This document shows positions 11,064-23,742 of a stretch of DNA of 64,000 bases, in pieces (within the stretch, counting starts at the first letter, position 1; every line of letters starts with the position of its first letter). The notes beneath the pieces are model-generated. The model made no database searches. It was not told the DNA's origin and saw only the letters and a list, made by a program, of their open reading frames with translations. Origin of the DNA: Plantago ovata (lineage: Eukaryota; Streptophyta; Magnoliopsida; Lamiales; Plantaginaceae); NCBI GenBank assembly GCA_028274465.1, contig CM051458.1, positions 101,882,855 through 101,946,854 on the forward strand, given 5' to 3'. Made by a program: the position numbers and the translations under genes.

Positions 11064-14000
11064 ATGACCACCACAATAGACCCCCATTCCTACACCTGCT
11101 CCACCCACCCACTCACCACACACATCTCCCTAACTTTCTACTTCGATTTCCCCTCCTCCACTATCCACTCCACCACTCTCCTCACTCTCTCCGCCCCACA
11201 CACCGGCGAATTCACACTCGACACCCGTTCCCTCAACATCACCTCCGTCCTCGATCCCCGAACCCTATCTCCTCTCCCCTTCACCCTCCACCCACCCAAT
11301 CAAGTCCTCGGCCAAGCCCTAACTGTCACTCTCTCCAACCACTCCACTCTCCTCATCGTCTCCAAAACCTCACCATCTTCCTCCGCTCTCCAGTGGCTCT
11401 CACCTCCACAAACCTTCAACAAAACCTTCCCCTTCGTCTACACTCAATGCCAGTCTATCCACGCCAGGTCAATTTTCCCTTGCCAGGACACTCCGGCAGC
11501 TCGAATCAAATTCTCCGCCAAACTCAACGTTCCAAGGTTTCTCTCCGCTGTAATGTCGGCGAGACACGTGTCGAGGCACGATCCGGTTGCAAACGAGTCG
11601 CTTGGGTGCTGTGAGGAGTCAATTTGGTGTGGAGAAGAGAGGGTGGTGGAGGAGTTTGTGATGGAGCAGCCAATTCCGCCGTATCTGTTTGCATTTGCCG
11701 TTGGGGAATTAGGGTTTAGAGAGGTCGGGCCGAGGACTAGGGTGTATGCTGAGGCGGTTGGGGAGGTTTTGGATGCCTCTGCGAGGGAGTTTGCTGGCAC
11801 AGAGGAGATGATTAAGGTTGGGGAGAGTCTGTTTGGGGAGTATGATTGGGAGAGGTTTGATTTGTTGGTTTTGCCGCCGAGTTTTCCGTATGGAGGGATG
11901 GAGAATCCGAGGATGGTGTTTCTGACGCCTACCGTGATCAAGGGGGATGCTACCGGGGCACAGGTCGTGGCGCATGAGCTTGCGCATAGCTGGACTGGGA
12001 ATTTGATTACTAACAAGACTAATGATCACTTTTGGTTGAATGAGGTATATCTTTGAGTTTGCTTATGTGTGTGTATAAAGCATTACAACATGTTGATTTT
12101 TATAGTTAATTTAGTGAATTTTTTATGCCTTGAGTCGATATATACTGAGTGACCATTTATATAATCATTTCCTTTGCAAGTTTGTAAAACTTGAAACACT
12201 AGTCATCTTAGTTATAGCTTGAATGGCCGCTAATGATAACCCTATACACTATACACTCGTTCGGCCACCATAGCTTTGAGAAATTTGACATCTCCAAACA
12301 GATAATCCTATATGAATAGTTAGTCAATGCCAGTCTTTTGAATTGGCGTAGTTTTGCACCACAGCAGTAGCTGCTTAAGTTGGTGAAGTTGTTTCCATTT
12401 TTAGATGGAGAATGTCTTGTGGGATGTTCTAAACTACATTTTCGTTTACACTATATTGTCAAAAAGTTGATTTCAATTGGGTTGCTAAATAAGCTTTAGT
12501 TTAGCAACTCTCTTGATTTAGAGTGTGGGAAAGGTGATGACTGATGAGCAGGCTTCATTTGAGCGAGACGCTAGGGAACTGTGAAATCCATTTTTTTCCC
12601 TCTCCATTAGTTCTATTTCATCTACTATCTTTCCGCTCATTTTGCAATGCCTTGATTTTTTCATGACTATTTGCTTATAGGGATTCACAACTTATGCGGA
12701 GCGACGAATAGTTGAGGCTGTTCAAGGAAAGGAAAGAGCTGCACTGAATATAGGTATTGGTTGGAAAGAACTTGCTGAGTCAGTGGAAAGGTTCAAGGAC
12801 AACCTGGAATTTACGAAACTTAGGACTAATCAGGAAGGAGTGGACCCTGATGATGTGTACTCTTCAGTGCCTTATGAGAAAGGATTCCAGTTTTTGTGGC
12901 GCATTGAGAGACAGGTAACTGTGCTTGATATGAATTCAGTTTCTTTTTTGATATATGCGCCTTACATGAAGATCTGAACCACTTATGACGATTTATCACA
13001 GATTGGACGCCCTGCATTTGATGAATTCCTTAAAAAGTACATTGCGACGTTCAAGTTTCAGTCTATTGACACGGACATGTTTCTTGATTTCCTGAAAGCA
13101 AATGTTCCTGGAATACAAGACCATGTTGATTTGAAGGTGTGGACGGAGGGTACTGGTATACCTCCTGATGCAATGGAGCCTGTGTCTGATGTGTATACGA
13201 AAATCGTATCGCTTGCTAATGAATTTAAGACGGGTAGGATGCCTAATGAGGATGAAGTTGCTGATTGGGGAGGACAGGAATGGGAGCTTTACTTGGAAAA
13301 CCTTCCTAAATCTGCTGAAGCTTCACAGGTACTATGATCTCTTGATGCATCGTTAATTCTCTCCATTTGGTTAAGTGAGTGGTTGTCTAGATTTGATTGG
13401 CTTCTCATCAATATTCTCATTTTGATTAACGGGCTAGAGCAATTACTAATAGTTAACTTGATCAATGTTCAAAGTCTATATGTCTTCTGAGTTAAATACT
13501 TAAAGTTGTTAAGTTCATATAGGCCGGCTTTAGTTAATTTGATATACTGTGGTACTGGTTAAAAAGGTCCTAATTATGTAGAAATGATACATGGTGGTGT
13601 CAAAGGTTTGGACCATTCTTTTGGCTCCAAGTATTCTATTATGTTTCTGAGTTTGAGATTGCGGACTATATGTGATGAATGTTCTGCTATATTAGGATTT
13701 AGGGATTGTATGCTAAAATCTACTTACATGAGGAGTTATGTGGCAGAATTTTCTACTTACCTTAGAGCTTCCAAAATTCTACTCTTAAGATGATCTGGTT
13801 CTATTAGAATGTAACAGTAGGAATATTTTCGCTAATGTTGGTGTGTTCAGGCTCTAAACTAGAAGAAGGCTTCATAACGTAGCACTATAACCCCTACATC
13901 TGTTATATTCCTCTAGTGTGTATTGAGCACCAAAGAGCAACTTGCAGTTAGGATGCTTTGGTTAATTAGAAACTGTTGTTAAATACAATGTTGTGGCTGT

Positions 14001-14329
14001 TACAGGTATCAGCACTGGATGCAAGGTACCGGTTTTCAGAATCTAAAAATTATGAGGTGAAGGTGGCCTTCCTTCATCTTGCTATTTCATCAAGGTGCAG
14101 TAATTACTATTCCGAAGTGGAGAAAACTCTAAAAGAAGTTGGAAGAATGAAATATCTCCGCCCACTCTACACAGCACTTGTCCAAGGTCCAGGCAAAGAA
14201 GAAGAAAAGATCTTTGCCAAGAGGGTTTTCTCAGAGGCATGTGCTGGCTACCATCCCATTGCCCAGGGTGTTGTGGAGGGTATTTTGCTAAGCACATGTA
14301 AAAATGAGGGTGGGTCTTTTGCTGCCTAA
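11064..14329 (+). CDS. LTA4H: Leukotriene A4 hydrolase-type M1 aminopeptidase, copy 2 with shifted C-terminus
   Basis: Tandem paralogue of the gene at 6141. Exons 11064-12044, 12681-12914 and 13002-13328 have exactly the same lengths (981, 234, 327) as copy 1; the last exon is 14006-14329. GMEN and the zinc motif HELAHSWTGN...NE are intact, as is VPYEKGF. Near the end, copy 1 reads GIFAKHM then stop. Here one base is missing at about 14285 (GTATTTTGCTAAG against GTATTTTCGCTAAA), so the frame shifts: the last five residues are replaced by LLSTCKNEGGSFAA and the protein becomes 621 residues. The active site is far from this change, so it may still work. Introns have diverged more than exons. 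The ORF before the ATG at 11064 starts in the leader and is out of frame with the protein. Confidence 0.9.
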
Positions 14330-15039
14330 ACTCACAATTCTAGTCCTAGTTTCCTTTTGAGTAGTTTGTTTTATAATCGTCTCTCTGAGCCAGGGTGCTG
14401 ATGCTATCTGCAGTGAATCAAAAGACTGTCGTTAAATTGGCTTGATCGATCTAGTCTTTCAGAAATTAGCTTGATCATCTTACATTCCCTGCTTATCATA
14501 ATTCCCATAGCTGTCACTGCAACTCCTAATTGTCATGGTACCCTACTACCCTATTGCATGATAGAAATTCGATCTAGCTGCTAATAGATGCTGTATCTAC
14601 TAAATCAGTCCGTATCCATGGTATCGAGATATCCGATAACTTAGATTTTGAGGTTGTATTTTCTTTTAAATAGATTTTGAAGCCATATGAATAAATAAAA
14701 ATCATAGGTCAAGGTCAAATGGGCTAATGATGCAAGTAAAATTGCCTATGGGCTATGACTATGACGATTGACGAAGTCACGAAGTGATATTCTTGGGATT
14801 TTATTTATTTTTGTCTTTTACTTTTATGTTCTTACACGATCTACTACCTATGTATTGCAAAATTTTACCCAATTTTTATTATGAACGTCCCACAAACTTT
14901 TAATCCATTTTCTAAAATGGAAACTACCCCACATATTAAAAATATTATATTGTATACAATATTACCACTACTTCATACTTTAATAACTCAATTTCAGTTA
15001 AAACAATAATATACCACACTAATTTTATTTCTCACCGTT
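14330..15039. other. Intergenic, nothing recognised
   Basis: AT-rich DNA after aminopeptidase copy 2, presumably starting with its 3' UTR. No ORF or repeat of note. Confidence 0.5.
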
Positions 15040-15282
15040 CTCTCATAAGCTTTCCAGTTTAATTTTTTCGGTCAACAACTTCAACTTAAATTCATGATTA
15101 CTCTTAAACTATAATGACAAAGTATGTAACGAAATTATATTATGAAAATTTAGATTACTTTCATAATATAATTTCGTTACATACTCTATCATTATAGTTT
15201 AAGAGTAATCGAAAGTCAAAGCTGAAGTTATTTACCAAAAAAGTCAAACTATGAAAATTTTGAGATGACAGAGAGAGTACTA
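15040..15282. mobile_element. MITE with long hairpin
   Basis: The two halves pair over most of their length: GATTACTCTTAAACTATAAT at about 15096 and its complement near 15198, and TATGTAACGAAATTATATTA at about 15123 facing its complement near 15165. This gives a near-perfect hairpin of roughly 100 bp per arm. The outer ends (TTTTTTCGGTCAACAACTTC against a degenerate copy near 15235) are weaker and limits are approximate. It is related to the element at 23504. Confidence 0.75.
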
Positions 15283-15420
15283 TTTAATTCTTCTTATTAA
15301 ACTGCTAAACTAATGAGTGATGTTTGTTGAGTGAAGGAGTATGTCCCATCCCGATCCAATTTTACTTATTTTTTATTCCATCTCACCTCATATGGTTTCT
15401 TGTGGATGACCAGAGGGCTG

Positions 15421-15760
15421 GATTTTTGGTTATTCGCATAAGCTACTAGGAGTAACTGTCAACACAGTTGAGTTGCTAGTGCTTCGTTTAACTTGGACAA
15501 ATAGATACACAAGATTGTTGTTGAGACGTGTTATATACAAGCACATTAAGGCGGTTGATACACTAAAAAATCGATATCCACTACTGAGGTCTGAGCACAC
15601 AACTTGCTAGAAGATGTGAGAAGCTTCATGCACCCGACTATGGAAGAGAGTGAGTTAAGACATAATGCTTTTAAACATGATGAGAACACATGTGCAAATT
15701 CCTTGGCAAAGTCAATACATGAAGTGTACGGGTTACACTTTTTGAAATTTATCTTCTCCA
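15421..15760 (+). pseudogene. RNase H-like (RVT_3) domain relic, probably from a LINE
   Basis: Plus-strand reading gives VNTVELLVLRLTWTNRYTRL, then LLEDVRSFMH, then LRHNAFKHDENTCANSLAKS and a short tail GLHFLKF. The order resembles plant RVT_3-type RNase H domains, where an AE..AL..GL.LA. helix is followed by DVR.FL and H.FRE.N.CADxLA. Stops and frame changes interrupt it and key acidic residues are not all visible. No reverse transcriptase is nearby. Confidence 0.5.
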
Positions 15761-16082
15761 ACTTTCCTTATTTTGTAATAAATACCTCGTAGTAGTAGTT
15801 TACTTTTGATGAAATAAAAAGGAGGAACAAATGGAAAAACTTGAGTTAGAGAAAGCCCATAATAAAATTGAAAAAGGAAAAGTTAACTTGACCCAAGTGA
15901 TGCGAATTATGTGATGAGCAGTAAATCTTAATTCGCAATGAGCCGTCAAGGACATAGATTCGATTCGCGATCTGTACGTTACTTGTTGTGGTTAGTTTGA
16001 TGTTGTTAATGTACTTGACTTGGTTACTAGTTGCACTTGCCTCCTTCCGTCCCTGTAATTTATAAACCAAACCATTCATTCC

Positions 16083-18013
16083 ATGGCCACTAGATCTACC
16101 AGCTATACTCTAACAAATCTTTACCTTAACCATACCAAATTGATGATTATTCACACCATCAAGAACATGATGCGGAGAAGAACAAACACCGTCGCTGATG
16201 CGATTTCCAACACGGCGGCGGCAGCTGCATCTCATCTCATTATTTACTTCTCCTATTGCTCAATTTCATCCCGAGCTTCTTCCTTTCAGCCCAGTTCTTC
16301 GGATTTAGCTCGGTTAAGCAAGGTTAGTGATTCTTTTCATGTTATGTTGAGCATGAATCCTCGTCCTTCCGTTGTTAATTTCAACAGATTATTGAGTTCG
16401 GTTGTAAATATGAGGCATTACTCACTTGCACTCTACATGTTCGACGTAATGCGCCAGAGAGCTATTCCTTTGGATGAATACACATTGAATATTTCTATTA
16501 ATTGCTATAACCGCCTCTTTCGTGTTGATCTTGGGATGGCTGTTTTGGCCCTATTTTATAAGTGTGGCTTGCCGCCTAATGTCACCACCTTCAATACACT
16601 CCTTAGGGGTCACTTTTTGTCGAATAAAGTGCCTGAGGCTGAGATTTTGTTCCAGAAGTTGTGTATTGATTGCAAGCCTGATAAGTTTACGTATCGGATT
16701 ATTATTCATGGGTTGTGTAAGACAGGTCATACTCTTACTGCCCATGAGTTGCTGGTTTGGTTGGAGCAGGAGAGCGGGTGTAAGCCTGATCTTTGTTCGT
16801 ATAATACGATTATTGAAAGCTGGTGTAAACATAGGATGGTTGATGATGCACTTCAACTGTTTTCACGAATGTCCCGAAGGGGTATTTCGGCTGATGTAGT
16901 TACCTATCGTTTAATTATTGAATGTTTATACAATTTGGGTAGACGGAAGGAGGCAAGTGATCTTTTGAACAAGATGCCTTTTTCAAGTAAGGAATGGTGA
17001 AAGAGGATGAGGTTTTGTTTGAAGTTGTGACGCAAAGATGTTGAAGTCAATTACCGTTCAATTATTCAAGGCTTATTATGAGTTTTGGGTTGATGAGAGA
17101 AGGTAAGGGATCTTTTATACGAGATACCTTTTGCAAGTAAGGACCAAGGGTGTTACGAGTCATGAAGCAAAGGGTGTGTTAACCTTCACTCCTGATTTTG
17201 TTACATGCAACAAATTGATTGATGGATACTGTTTGCAGCAAGAAATGGACAAAGCAACAAAAGTAACTATTTTGGTTATGGAATTGCATCCTAAACCCTT
17301 GTATTATAACCTGCTGCAGTTTAAAGGATGGGTATTGCAAGAAGGGCTGTGTGGGTTAAGCTTGGAAACTTTTCCTTGAAATTCCTTGTGTAGGATTAGA
17401 ACACAATGGACTATTTTTTGAAGAAAAGGTTACTGCTTGATGGAATATCTTCAGTGAGATGCAAGCACGTCACATAAATCCTAATTTGGTGATATACAGT
17501 AGCTTGTGAGATGGTTTATGCAAGAATCAAAAGATTGATGAACCATTTTCAGTTTTACACTTGATGGAAGATAATGGTTTTCATCCAGATTCCAGATGAT
17601 CTGCATAATGCTCTCATCCCAGGTTTTTTTTTTCGATATGGATAACTTGACTTTGCAATAGATATTTTTCACTAGCTTCCTTCAAAAGGCTTGCAGCCTG
17701 ATGTTAAGACCCTTATCATGATTATTGGTGCACTTTGCCAAGAAGGATTTTTGGGCAAGATTAAAGCTTTTTCTAGGAAATGGAAAATTCTGGTTGTGCC
17801 GCGAGCAGTGTTACAGACAATGTTTTGTCGAAAGGTTATCTCGAACAAAATGAGTTTCTTAAAGAGAAATCACTTTTGGAAGAAATGGACATAAAGGGAA
17901 TGCCATTTGAATGAGCAGCTTTCTCTTTGTTGTTCGATCAGTGTGAGGTTGTTGATGAAAAAGATGTTGCCCTTGTAGATCTGATTAAGAAGCTTCCACC
18001 TAAAGATAACTAA
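16083..18013 (+). pseudogene. P-class pentatricopeptide repeat (PPR) gene, Rf-like, C-terminal half decayed
   Basis: The first 305 codons (16083-17000) are open. An N-terminal region with a basic MMRRRTNTVADA stretch suits an organelle transit peptide, and about six 35-residue P-type repeats follow, with signatures such as PNVTTFNTLLRG, PDKFTYRIIIHGLCKTG, PDLCSYNTIIESWCKHR and ADVVTYRLIIECLYNLG. TGA at 16998 ends the frame inside a repeat. Repeat remnants continue in shifting frames: PDFVTCNKLIDGYC near 17190, DGLCKNQKIDEPFSVLHLM near 17510 and PDVKTLIMIIGALCQ near 17700. The last piece, VDEKDVALVDLIKKLPPKDN, ends at 18013. Intact relatives bind organelle RNA and can restore fertility; this one probably does not, although the 305-residue fragment could still be translated. 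Confidence 0.85.
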
Positions 18014-19089
18014 TCCGCTTGTCAGGCATGGAGTGAAGGTTTGTTTTTCTGCGTCCTTTAAATGTGTAACTGCCTTTTATCCTCTTAGATTCACATTGCA
18101 ATCGACATGGAATGAAATCGTACAAATCAAAATTGCAGGTTCCCCTAAGCCATATTTAAACATAATCTGGCAATAGATGCCTGGAACACTATGCTTAGTT
18201 TAATTTGGCACAGACATCAGATGTCTTTCGTCATCTCAAAAGTATTACTGATTGTGACAGGAGAGCTGGATTATAGATGTTTACTAGTGTGGGAGAGCAT
18301 TGAACGATGGTGATGTAGAAGCCATAGGGGAATGTTACTACTAAAAAGATGTCACTGGAGCTCTGTAAGTTAATCTTTCAGTTTGAAATCTATTATTTAA
18401 TGTTTTGTGTTCTAAGCATTAATAAAAAATTCCTGTTCTTGCAATTCAAGATTTTTTTCAAGATGATTGCATCTAAGAACATATGATACTTGTTAAGTGT
18501 TCCAATATATAGCGTTCAATTAAGCAGGCTAATTTAATTAGTCTAAAAGTTGAGGATACTCTTAGGAGAAATCTTTTCATAGGTAGAGACTATAGTCATG
18601 ACAACATCTAGGCAGTAGTTTCCTGTGCTTTCAGATGCTATCAGTTCATGCATACTAATAATTTCAAAAGACTTAATCAACTCTTTAGCATTTCTTAATA
18701 GTACTCTGTTCAGTATACTCTCTCGTGTGGCCTTCACATAATATAGGCTTGTCACTTGTGATTGACAAGGATGTATGTTGATATTAGATCTGGCCAATGG
18801 AAATTCCAAGACCAGATCAACATTGATCTTGAGATTGCTCTAGTGGTGAAACCAGATAGTCAGTCATTCATAGCTGTTTCTATGTTTATACAACTTCAGC
18901 TCCTTTGGTTATGAACCAGCAACTTTAGGTTAAACATAAATTTTGTTTTAATCAGCAATGAATCTTGAGATTGCTCTTGCAACCTAAATTTGTGAACATG
19001 GTGCAACTTCTTACTCCTATGATTGTAATCTTTCCTATCCTTAAGTTTCCTAGATTAAGGCATTGGGCACTTTATCGTTGCATTGAAGA

Positions 19090-19440
19090 TCACCTGGCAA
19101 CGTGGTAGGTACACCATATCAAGTTGAATGATCCTGAAGAATTGGAATGTTTTCACAATTTTGTCCATCTAAACCAACTTGAAGTGCTGAATTTCATGTT
19201 ATGACCTTCTATGAGAGGAACCTCCTTAGTCCTTATCTTGCCTATACCCATAATGTTGTTATGTTAACTCCTCATTCCTTTAGGATTTCCTGGGAAAAAC
19301 GTCAGTTATTTTACCAAATCTTGAGGTGCTAAAACTTATTGACTTAGTTCGCCTAGATTGGCTACATCCTAATGCCAGCAGTAAGAAAACGCTTGGAAGA
19401 TTTCAATTTATCCTCAGAATTCAATCATTGTGACTGTAGA
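19090..19440 (+). pseudogene. NLR leucine-rich-repeat relic
   Basis: Broken plus-strand readings match LRR pieces of the NLRs at 39500-39780: a CF-HNFVHLNQLEVLNF segment near 19150, then SWEKRQLFYQILRC-type sequence corresponding to the EKMSVIxSLPNLEVLKLIE block near 19290-19345. Stops and frameshifts are frequent. It is opposite in strand to the NLR relic at 20150-20905 and sits in the part of block A missing from block B. Confidence 0.55.
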
Positions 19441-20149
19441 GAGGTGAACACGTTTAAGACCACATCACCAAGCTGACTTACTAAATATACCATCCTCTTA
19501 CAGTGAGTGCGTGAATCTCTACAGGTTTCAACTCTTACATCTTAGATAAATTGGGATTCTTGGTATTCTATCAGATTGCTTTCTGATCTGGTGTCATTCT
19601 AGATTTTGCTTAACATCACAGTAGATTCAAGTTTTTGTCAGAAAAGACTGCTTTTCTTTTGCAAACAGGAAATTGGAATCAAATAGTCCAACTCTGAATC
19701 GAATAGTCAATCTGAATACATTATAAAGAAAAAAACTAAATCTTTTTGGTAAAAATGGCTGAATACTGAAGTATCGAATGAAAAGTTAAAGACCGAAAAG
19801 TATGAATAGTTGAAATCACATGAAGGCTTGTTGCTGTTTGGCTAAAGAAGCAGTATTGAGAGCATTCATTATGCCCAGTATGTATATGTTCCAGTAATAA
19901 AGCAGCAAAAGAATGATTTATTTAAACATAAGTGGCTACGATTGTTATAATTAGTAAACCCACAATTGCCCGGAGGACTTGAGATATCTGAAAACTGAAA
20001 TTAAACTTTGTTTCGTGAATAAGCTTTCTTGATGGTGTACACATACATTTATTTTATAGGCTCGGCAAGTCCTCATACCATTGGTAAAATATAGGTTCTA
20101 ATAGCCAATCTACCCAATCTCTGTCACGACTTTGCCTGCCACTTTCTGT

Positions 20150-20905
20150 TACCACTAGCACTCAAAAAGATTATTTTCGTAGCTTTCTTGTCTTGTATTC
20201 TGCTCGCGGAATCCTCAATCTCCTTGTTGTACCTTCACATCGCCAACTTACATAGCGTGTCTATATCTCCTACTCCGATAGGCAACTCCTTCAGTCTGTT
20301 GCACCTACTGAGGCTTAGCTGCTCGAGGCGAGGAAATGTACGCCTTCAACTCTCCAGTCTTCGAAGTTTGCTACTTCCAATTTCAAGTATTTGAGTAGTA
20401 AAATTTCCCTTCACCTGGCTCCCACTCTCTGCTTTTGAACCAGCATCCAATCAGTTTCAGCACTTAAGGTTGGTACTGGACCAATAACTGACATTTTCTC
20501 CGATGAGATTCTAAAATTGGTAAGACTTAGCTTTGTAAACTTATCAGGAAAGGCGATGTTCGTTCGTAAAGGGACATCTCTCTCAATATCACAGTCGCAA
20601 GAAATGAGAGTTTTGATCTCTGATGCACCTTCAGTGTTGGAATTAACTTCAGTTATGCAAATTCTGAATGTTGAAAGCATTTTCCAGAGGGAGAGCAGTC
20701 TTGTATTATTCTCAAATAATATCGGGACAAGTTGTCTTGTCAAATATTTCACAACTCATAATATCCTCCAAATGATATGCAACATCCGTGATTCGACTTT
20801 CCAATAGTTTAATCATTGAGCTGTGGTTTCCTGAGAAATCTTCTATAGGAGCTTTTACAGAAAAACAACATATGAATAGAGAGAATCCATATCTCTGATT
20901 TCAGA
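20150..20905 (-). pseudogene. R1A-type NLR relic: coiled-coil start fused to LRR end
   Basis: Read from about 20900 on the minus strand, an ATG-G is followed at once by DSLYSYVVFL, then WKVESRM-type coiled-coil sequence nearly identical to that at 28600-28830. After SEIKTLI the sequence runs straight into LRR residues: FPDKFTKLSLTNFRISSEKM and VIGPVPTL, then near 20340-20230 RTFPRLEQLSLSRCNRLKEL with VGDIDTL. Compared with the gene at 37308, about 30 residues after Met and the whole NB-ARC plus most LRRs are missing. Stops interrupt it. It cannot encode a working resistance protein. Confidence 0.75.
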
Positions 20906-22000
20906 CAGGTTCTTTTTTAATTTCTTTTATTTTAATGTTACTTTTCTTTCTTTCTTCGGAAGTTTTAAATGAAAAAAATCAGTGAAATTGTTTTTGTATT
21001 GATGTTGTAGGAGATGGTTTAGACGAGAGATTTAAAGAAGTTGGAAATGGTTGTTGACTTGTTGCTGTCCTAAATGTTATAAATATTATTACAGTCACAG
21101 GTTGAAGTTGAAGTAACATTAGTTGGAGTGTTAGGTTTTGATTGTGGACCTTCCTGACCGGCTATCTCTGTAGGGTTAATCCATAACCCAAGAGTGTTTA
21201 ATTTGGCAGGATAATTTTATTTTATTTTCATTGATAAAAAATAAGTTGGTCATATTGCACTTTATTCTCGAACTTTTTGTTATCGTTAAGTAAGTACCCG
21301 AACTATTATAAGTCACCCCGTTTGTTTGGTTTCAAATTGTAGAAACAGTTTAAGCCACTTTACTCTGTCTCTCTTTTGCATAGATCTAAAGGATGGTTTT
21401 AAACTCCTCATTTTCATTTCCTCTCTTCTGTGAAATATGGTTCCTACTAGATTGTTATCTACATTCCGCAGTCTATTTTCACAATGTTTCCTACCAGGTT
21501 GGTGGTATCTGCATACTGTAAATAGATTCAGATACTTGCCAACAATATTTAAGAGATTGAGTACCAAAGTGTGTAAGTTCCTATAGTTCAACAACCAAGT
21601 ATATTTATATCTTAGCTTTGCCATGTTAAATGATTGAGTTGAGCTTCAAACTCAAAACTTTGATCGCCAGAAAGGTCAGAAAATATTATGCGTCCAGTTT
21701 GACATCCATATTTGTTCATCTATTATCTTGATTGGTCGACGTGGACAGGACACCAGTTACACTTAACTTGCAATATCCACGGATTAAACTATAGCTATCA
21801 ATCATCAATGTATGTATACACCTCTGAGTTTATTGCATTAGCCTCTAAAATCCAGTTTCCGTTAGTAATTGACGTTGACACCTCCTTGCCATTAAGTCAA
21901 CGTTAAATTTTCCATTTTACCACTGCCATTAAAGGGAAATCTAGTTGACGAATTAGAGAAACAGAGCAATGAAAGGAAACAGCAGTGTGTCTGAGTCTAG
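20906..22000. other. Intergenic part of block A, nothing recognised
   Basis: AT-rich. The stretch just after the NLR relic corresponds to the region upstream of the NLR start in block B (near 31040-31090). No gene is supported. Confidence 0.4.
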
Positions 22001-22009
22001 ATGGATCCG

Positions 22010-22345
22010 CAATTGGTAAAGCCAGGCCAGGGCCTGGAATTGGATGCATCCTTAAGATAGTCAGGGATGCTTTGTGCATGTGCCTCGGCTTATATTGGTC
22101 ACACTAATAACAATACAGCATGACCTTGAGCTCTCAGGATAGGATTTTATCTTTCCTAAAGAGTTATATATAGATTAGAATGTTGGTTCAAATGGATTCT
22201 CACTATTTATATGCGTATATTTGCAGAACCAGGAGCTAAAGGACTTACTTGAGGAGGTTCAGCTTTCTTTTGTCTTCAGGAAATCAAATTCAGTTTCTGA
22301 TGTTCTGCCTGAACCAAGAAGGAATGGGCATTGTTAGTGAAATCT
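22010..22345 (+). pseudogene. Possible RNase H-like domain fragment
   Basis: A short piece near 22035 reads GIGCILK. After an AG at about 22225, NQELKDLLEEVQLSFVFRKS and NSVSDVL follow, ending in TGA near 22337. The pair of motifs recalls RVT_3 RNase H domains (G.GC.LRD ... FVFRxSNxVADxLA). The link between the two pieces is not proven, and no flanking element was found. Confidence 0.3.
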
Positions 22346-23503
22346 TCTCATCTTTACTTTTCGAACATTCCATAGCATGACAAAAAATGGAAACAGTTCA
22401 CATAATCCGTTACCCCCACCATACATACAGTTACCCTCAACATACAGACGCATATACAAATTTACCACACAAATTATCATTCTTTATTAATTTTTTTACC
22501 CAAATAATATCTCCCTCACCAACCATTCTTTATTCTTTATTTACTCAAATGATACCTCATTCATAATATTTTATTACTTATTTACTTAAATAACACAGTA
22601 CTACTAATTTTACTTGCTCCTAAGGTCATAGTGCCCTCCAAGTGATTGTAGAATTTTTTGACGGAATAGAGAGTATTATGTATGGGCAGTTTTGTGTATC
22701 GTCTGGTAGATTATGTAAAACAGGGTAGATTATTTATGTAAACAGTAATCATTCCAAGTCCACTCCTCGCCTGATATTTAGGAAAGGAGATGAACAAGCT
22801 ATAACCCCCTGTTCTTGGCTCTGGAATGAATGCCTTTAGAAAGGATTGAATGAATAGAATTTTGCAAAGAATTTGTATTACTTGCACCGATGTCGCTCTA
22901 TATATTTTGCAAGTTATACCAAACTCAATTACAAAGCTACATATGCAGTTTCTAGAAGTTGTTCTCTAGTGCAAGGTGAGCTTTTGGAATTTTGAGAGTC
23001 TAGATAGGCCATCCGAATATATTAGCATTCACATTTACAACTAATTTAAAATCTGTCAAATAGTATAATACATTTCAATTAGCTTTTATTTTCCGTTCTC
23101 TAAATCAGTTACTATTCATATCTCACTCTCCTTAACATAACAACTTTAAAAGAGTGACAAATGGTCTGATTGATTTTGAAATTTTATTTTATTTTTCTCT
23201 AAAACTCCTTTTTTCTTTTCCTTCCTCTTGCCTCTACTAACCTCTTACAAATTGCGGCACCTTAATTAATCTGAATCCAACCCTAAAACGCGTTTCAATT
23301 CAATTTATTAAAAAAAAGGAAATCAATGAAAATGCTGGCGTACATGGTTGTAAAACATGCCCAAATATATCAGTTCGGACACTTGAGGCAATAAAATGGA
23401 AAAAAAAAAGAAACTAGACGTGCTAGCATCGTGTTTATCATTGTTCTAAAAGCGCGTTTGACTAGCAGCATTATTTTATCACAACTTTCTCATATTGAAG
23501 TTA

Positions 23504-23742
23504 TACTCCCTCCCTCCGTAATTTATCCACTTTAATTTTTTTCCTAATATTTTTCAACTTTGACTTCCATTTATTCTTAAACTATAATAAAAAAGTATTT
23601 CACGAAATTATATTATGAAAATACATAACCTAAATTTTCATAATATAACATTATTAAATATTTTATCACTATAATTTAAAAGTGATTAGGAGTTAAAGTT
23701 GAAAACTGTTGATAAAAAAGGTCAACGGGAAGAGAGGGAGTA
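23504..23742. mobile_element. Stowaway-like MITE
   Basis: It begins TACTCCCTCCCTCCGTAATT and ends GAGAGGGAGTA, flanked by TA. Inner arms pair (CACGAAATTATATTATGAAAA with a diverged complement; TTCTTAAACTATAATA with TATAATTTAAAAGTGATTA). It is related to the MITE at 15040 and lies just upstream of the F-box gene, at the end of segmental block A. Confidence 0.8.

Larger units (their letters stand above)
18390..23505. repeat. Segmental duplication block A
   Basis: Several stretches match block B (26140-31550) in the same order and orientation: 18390-18830 to 26140-26580, 19660-19900 to 26660-26960, 20690-20890 to 28600-28830, and 23180-23500 to 31200-31545 (ATTGCGGCACCTTAAT, GAAACTAGACGTGCTAG). 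The offset is about 7.7-8 kb. Block A carries a shrunken NLR, and block B a longer one. Block A also has about 700 bp (18925-19660) that B lacks at that point. Confidence 0.7.

Noticed and set aside
11444-12016. 190-codon minus-strand ORF opposite LTA4H copy 2
   Set aside because: It is the antisense shadow of exon 1; the plus strand carries the conserved GMEN and zinc motifs, and copy 1 has a shorter shadow at the same place.
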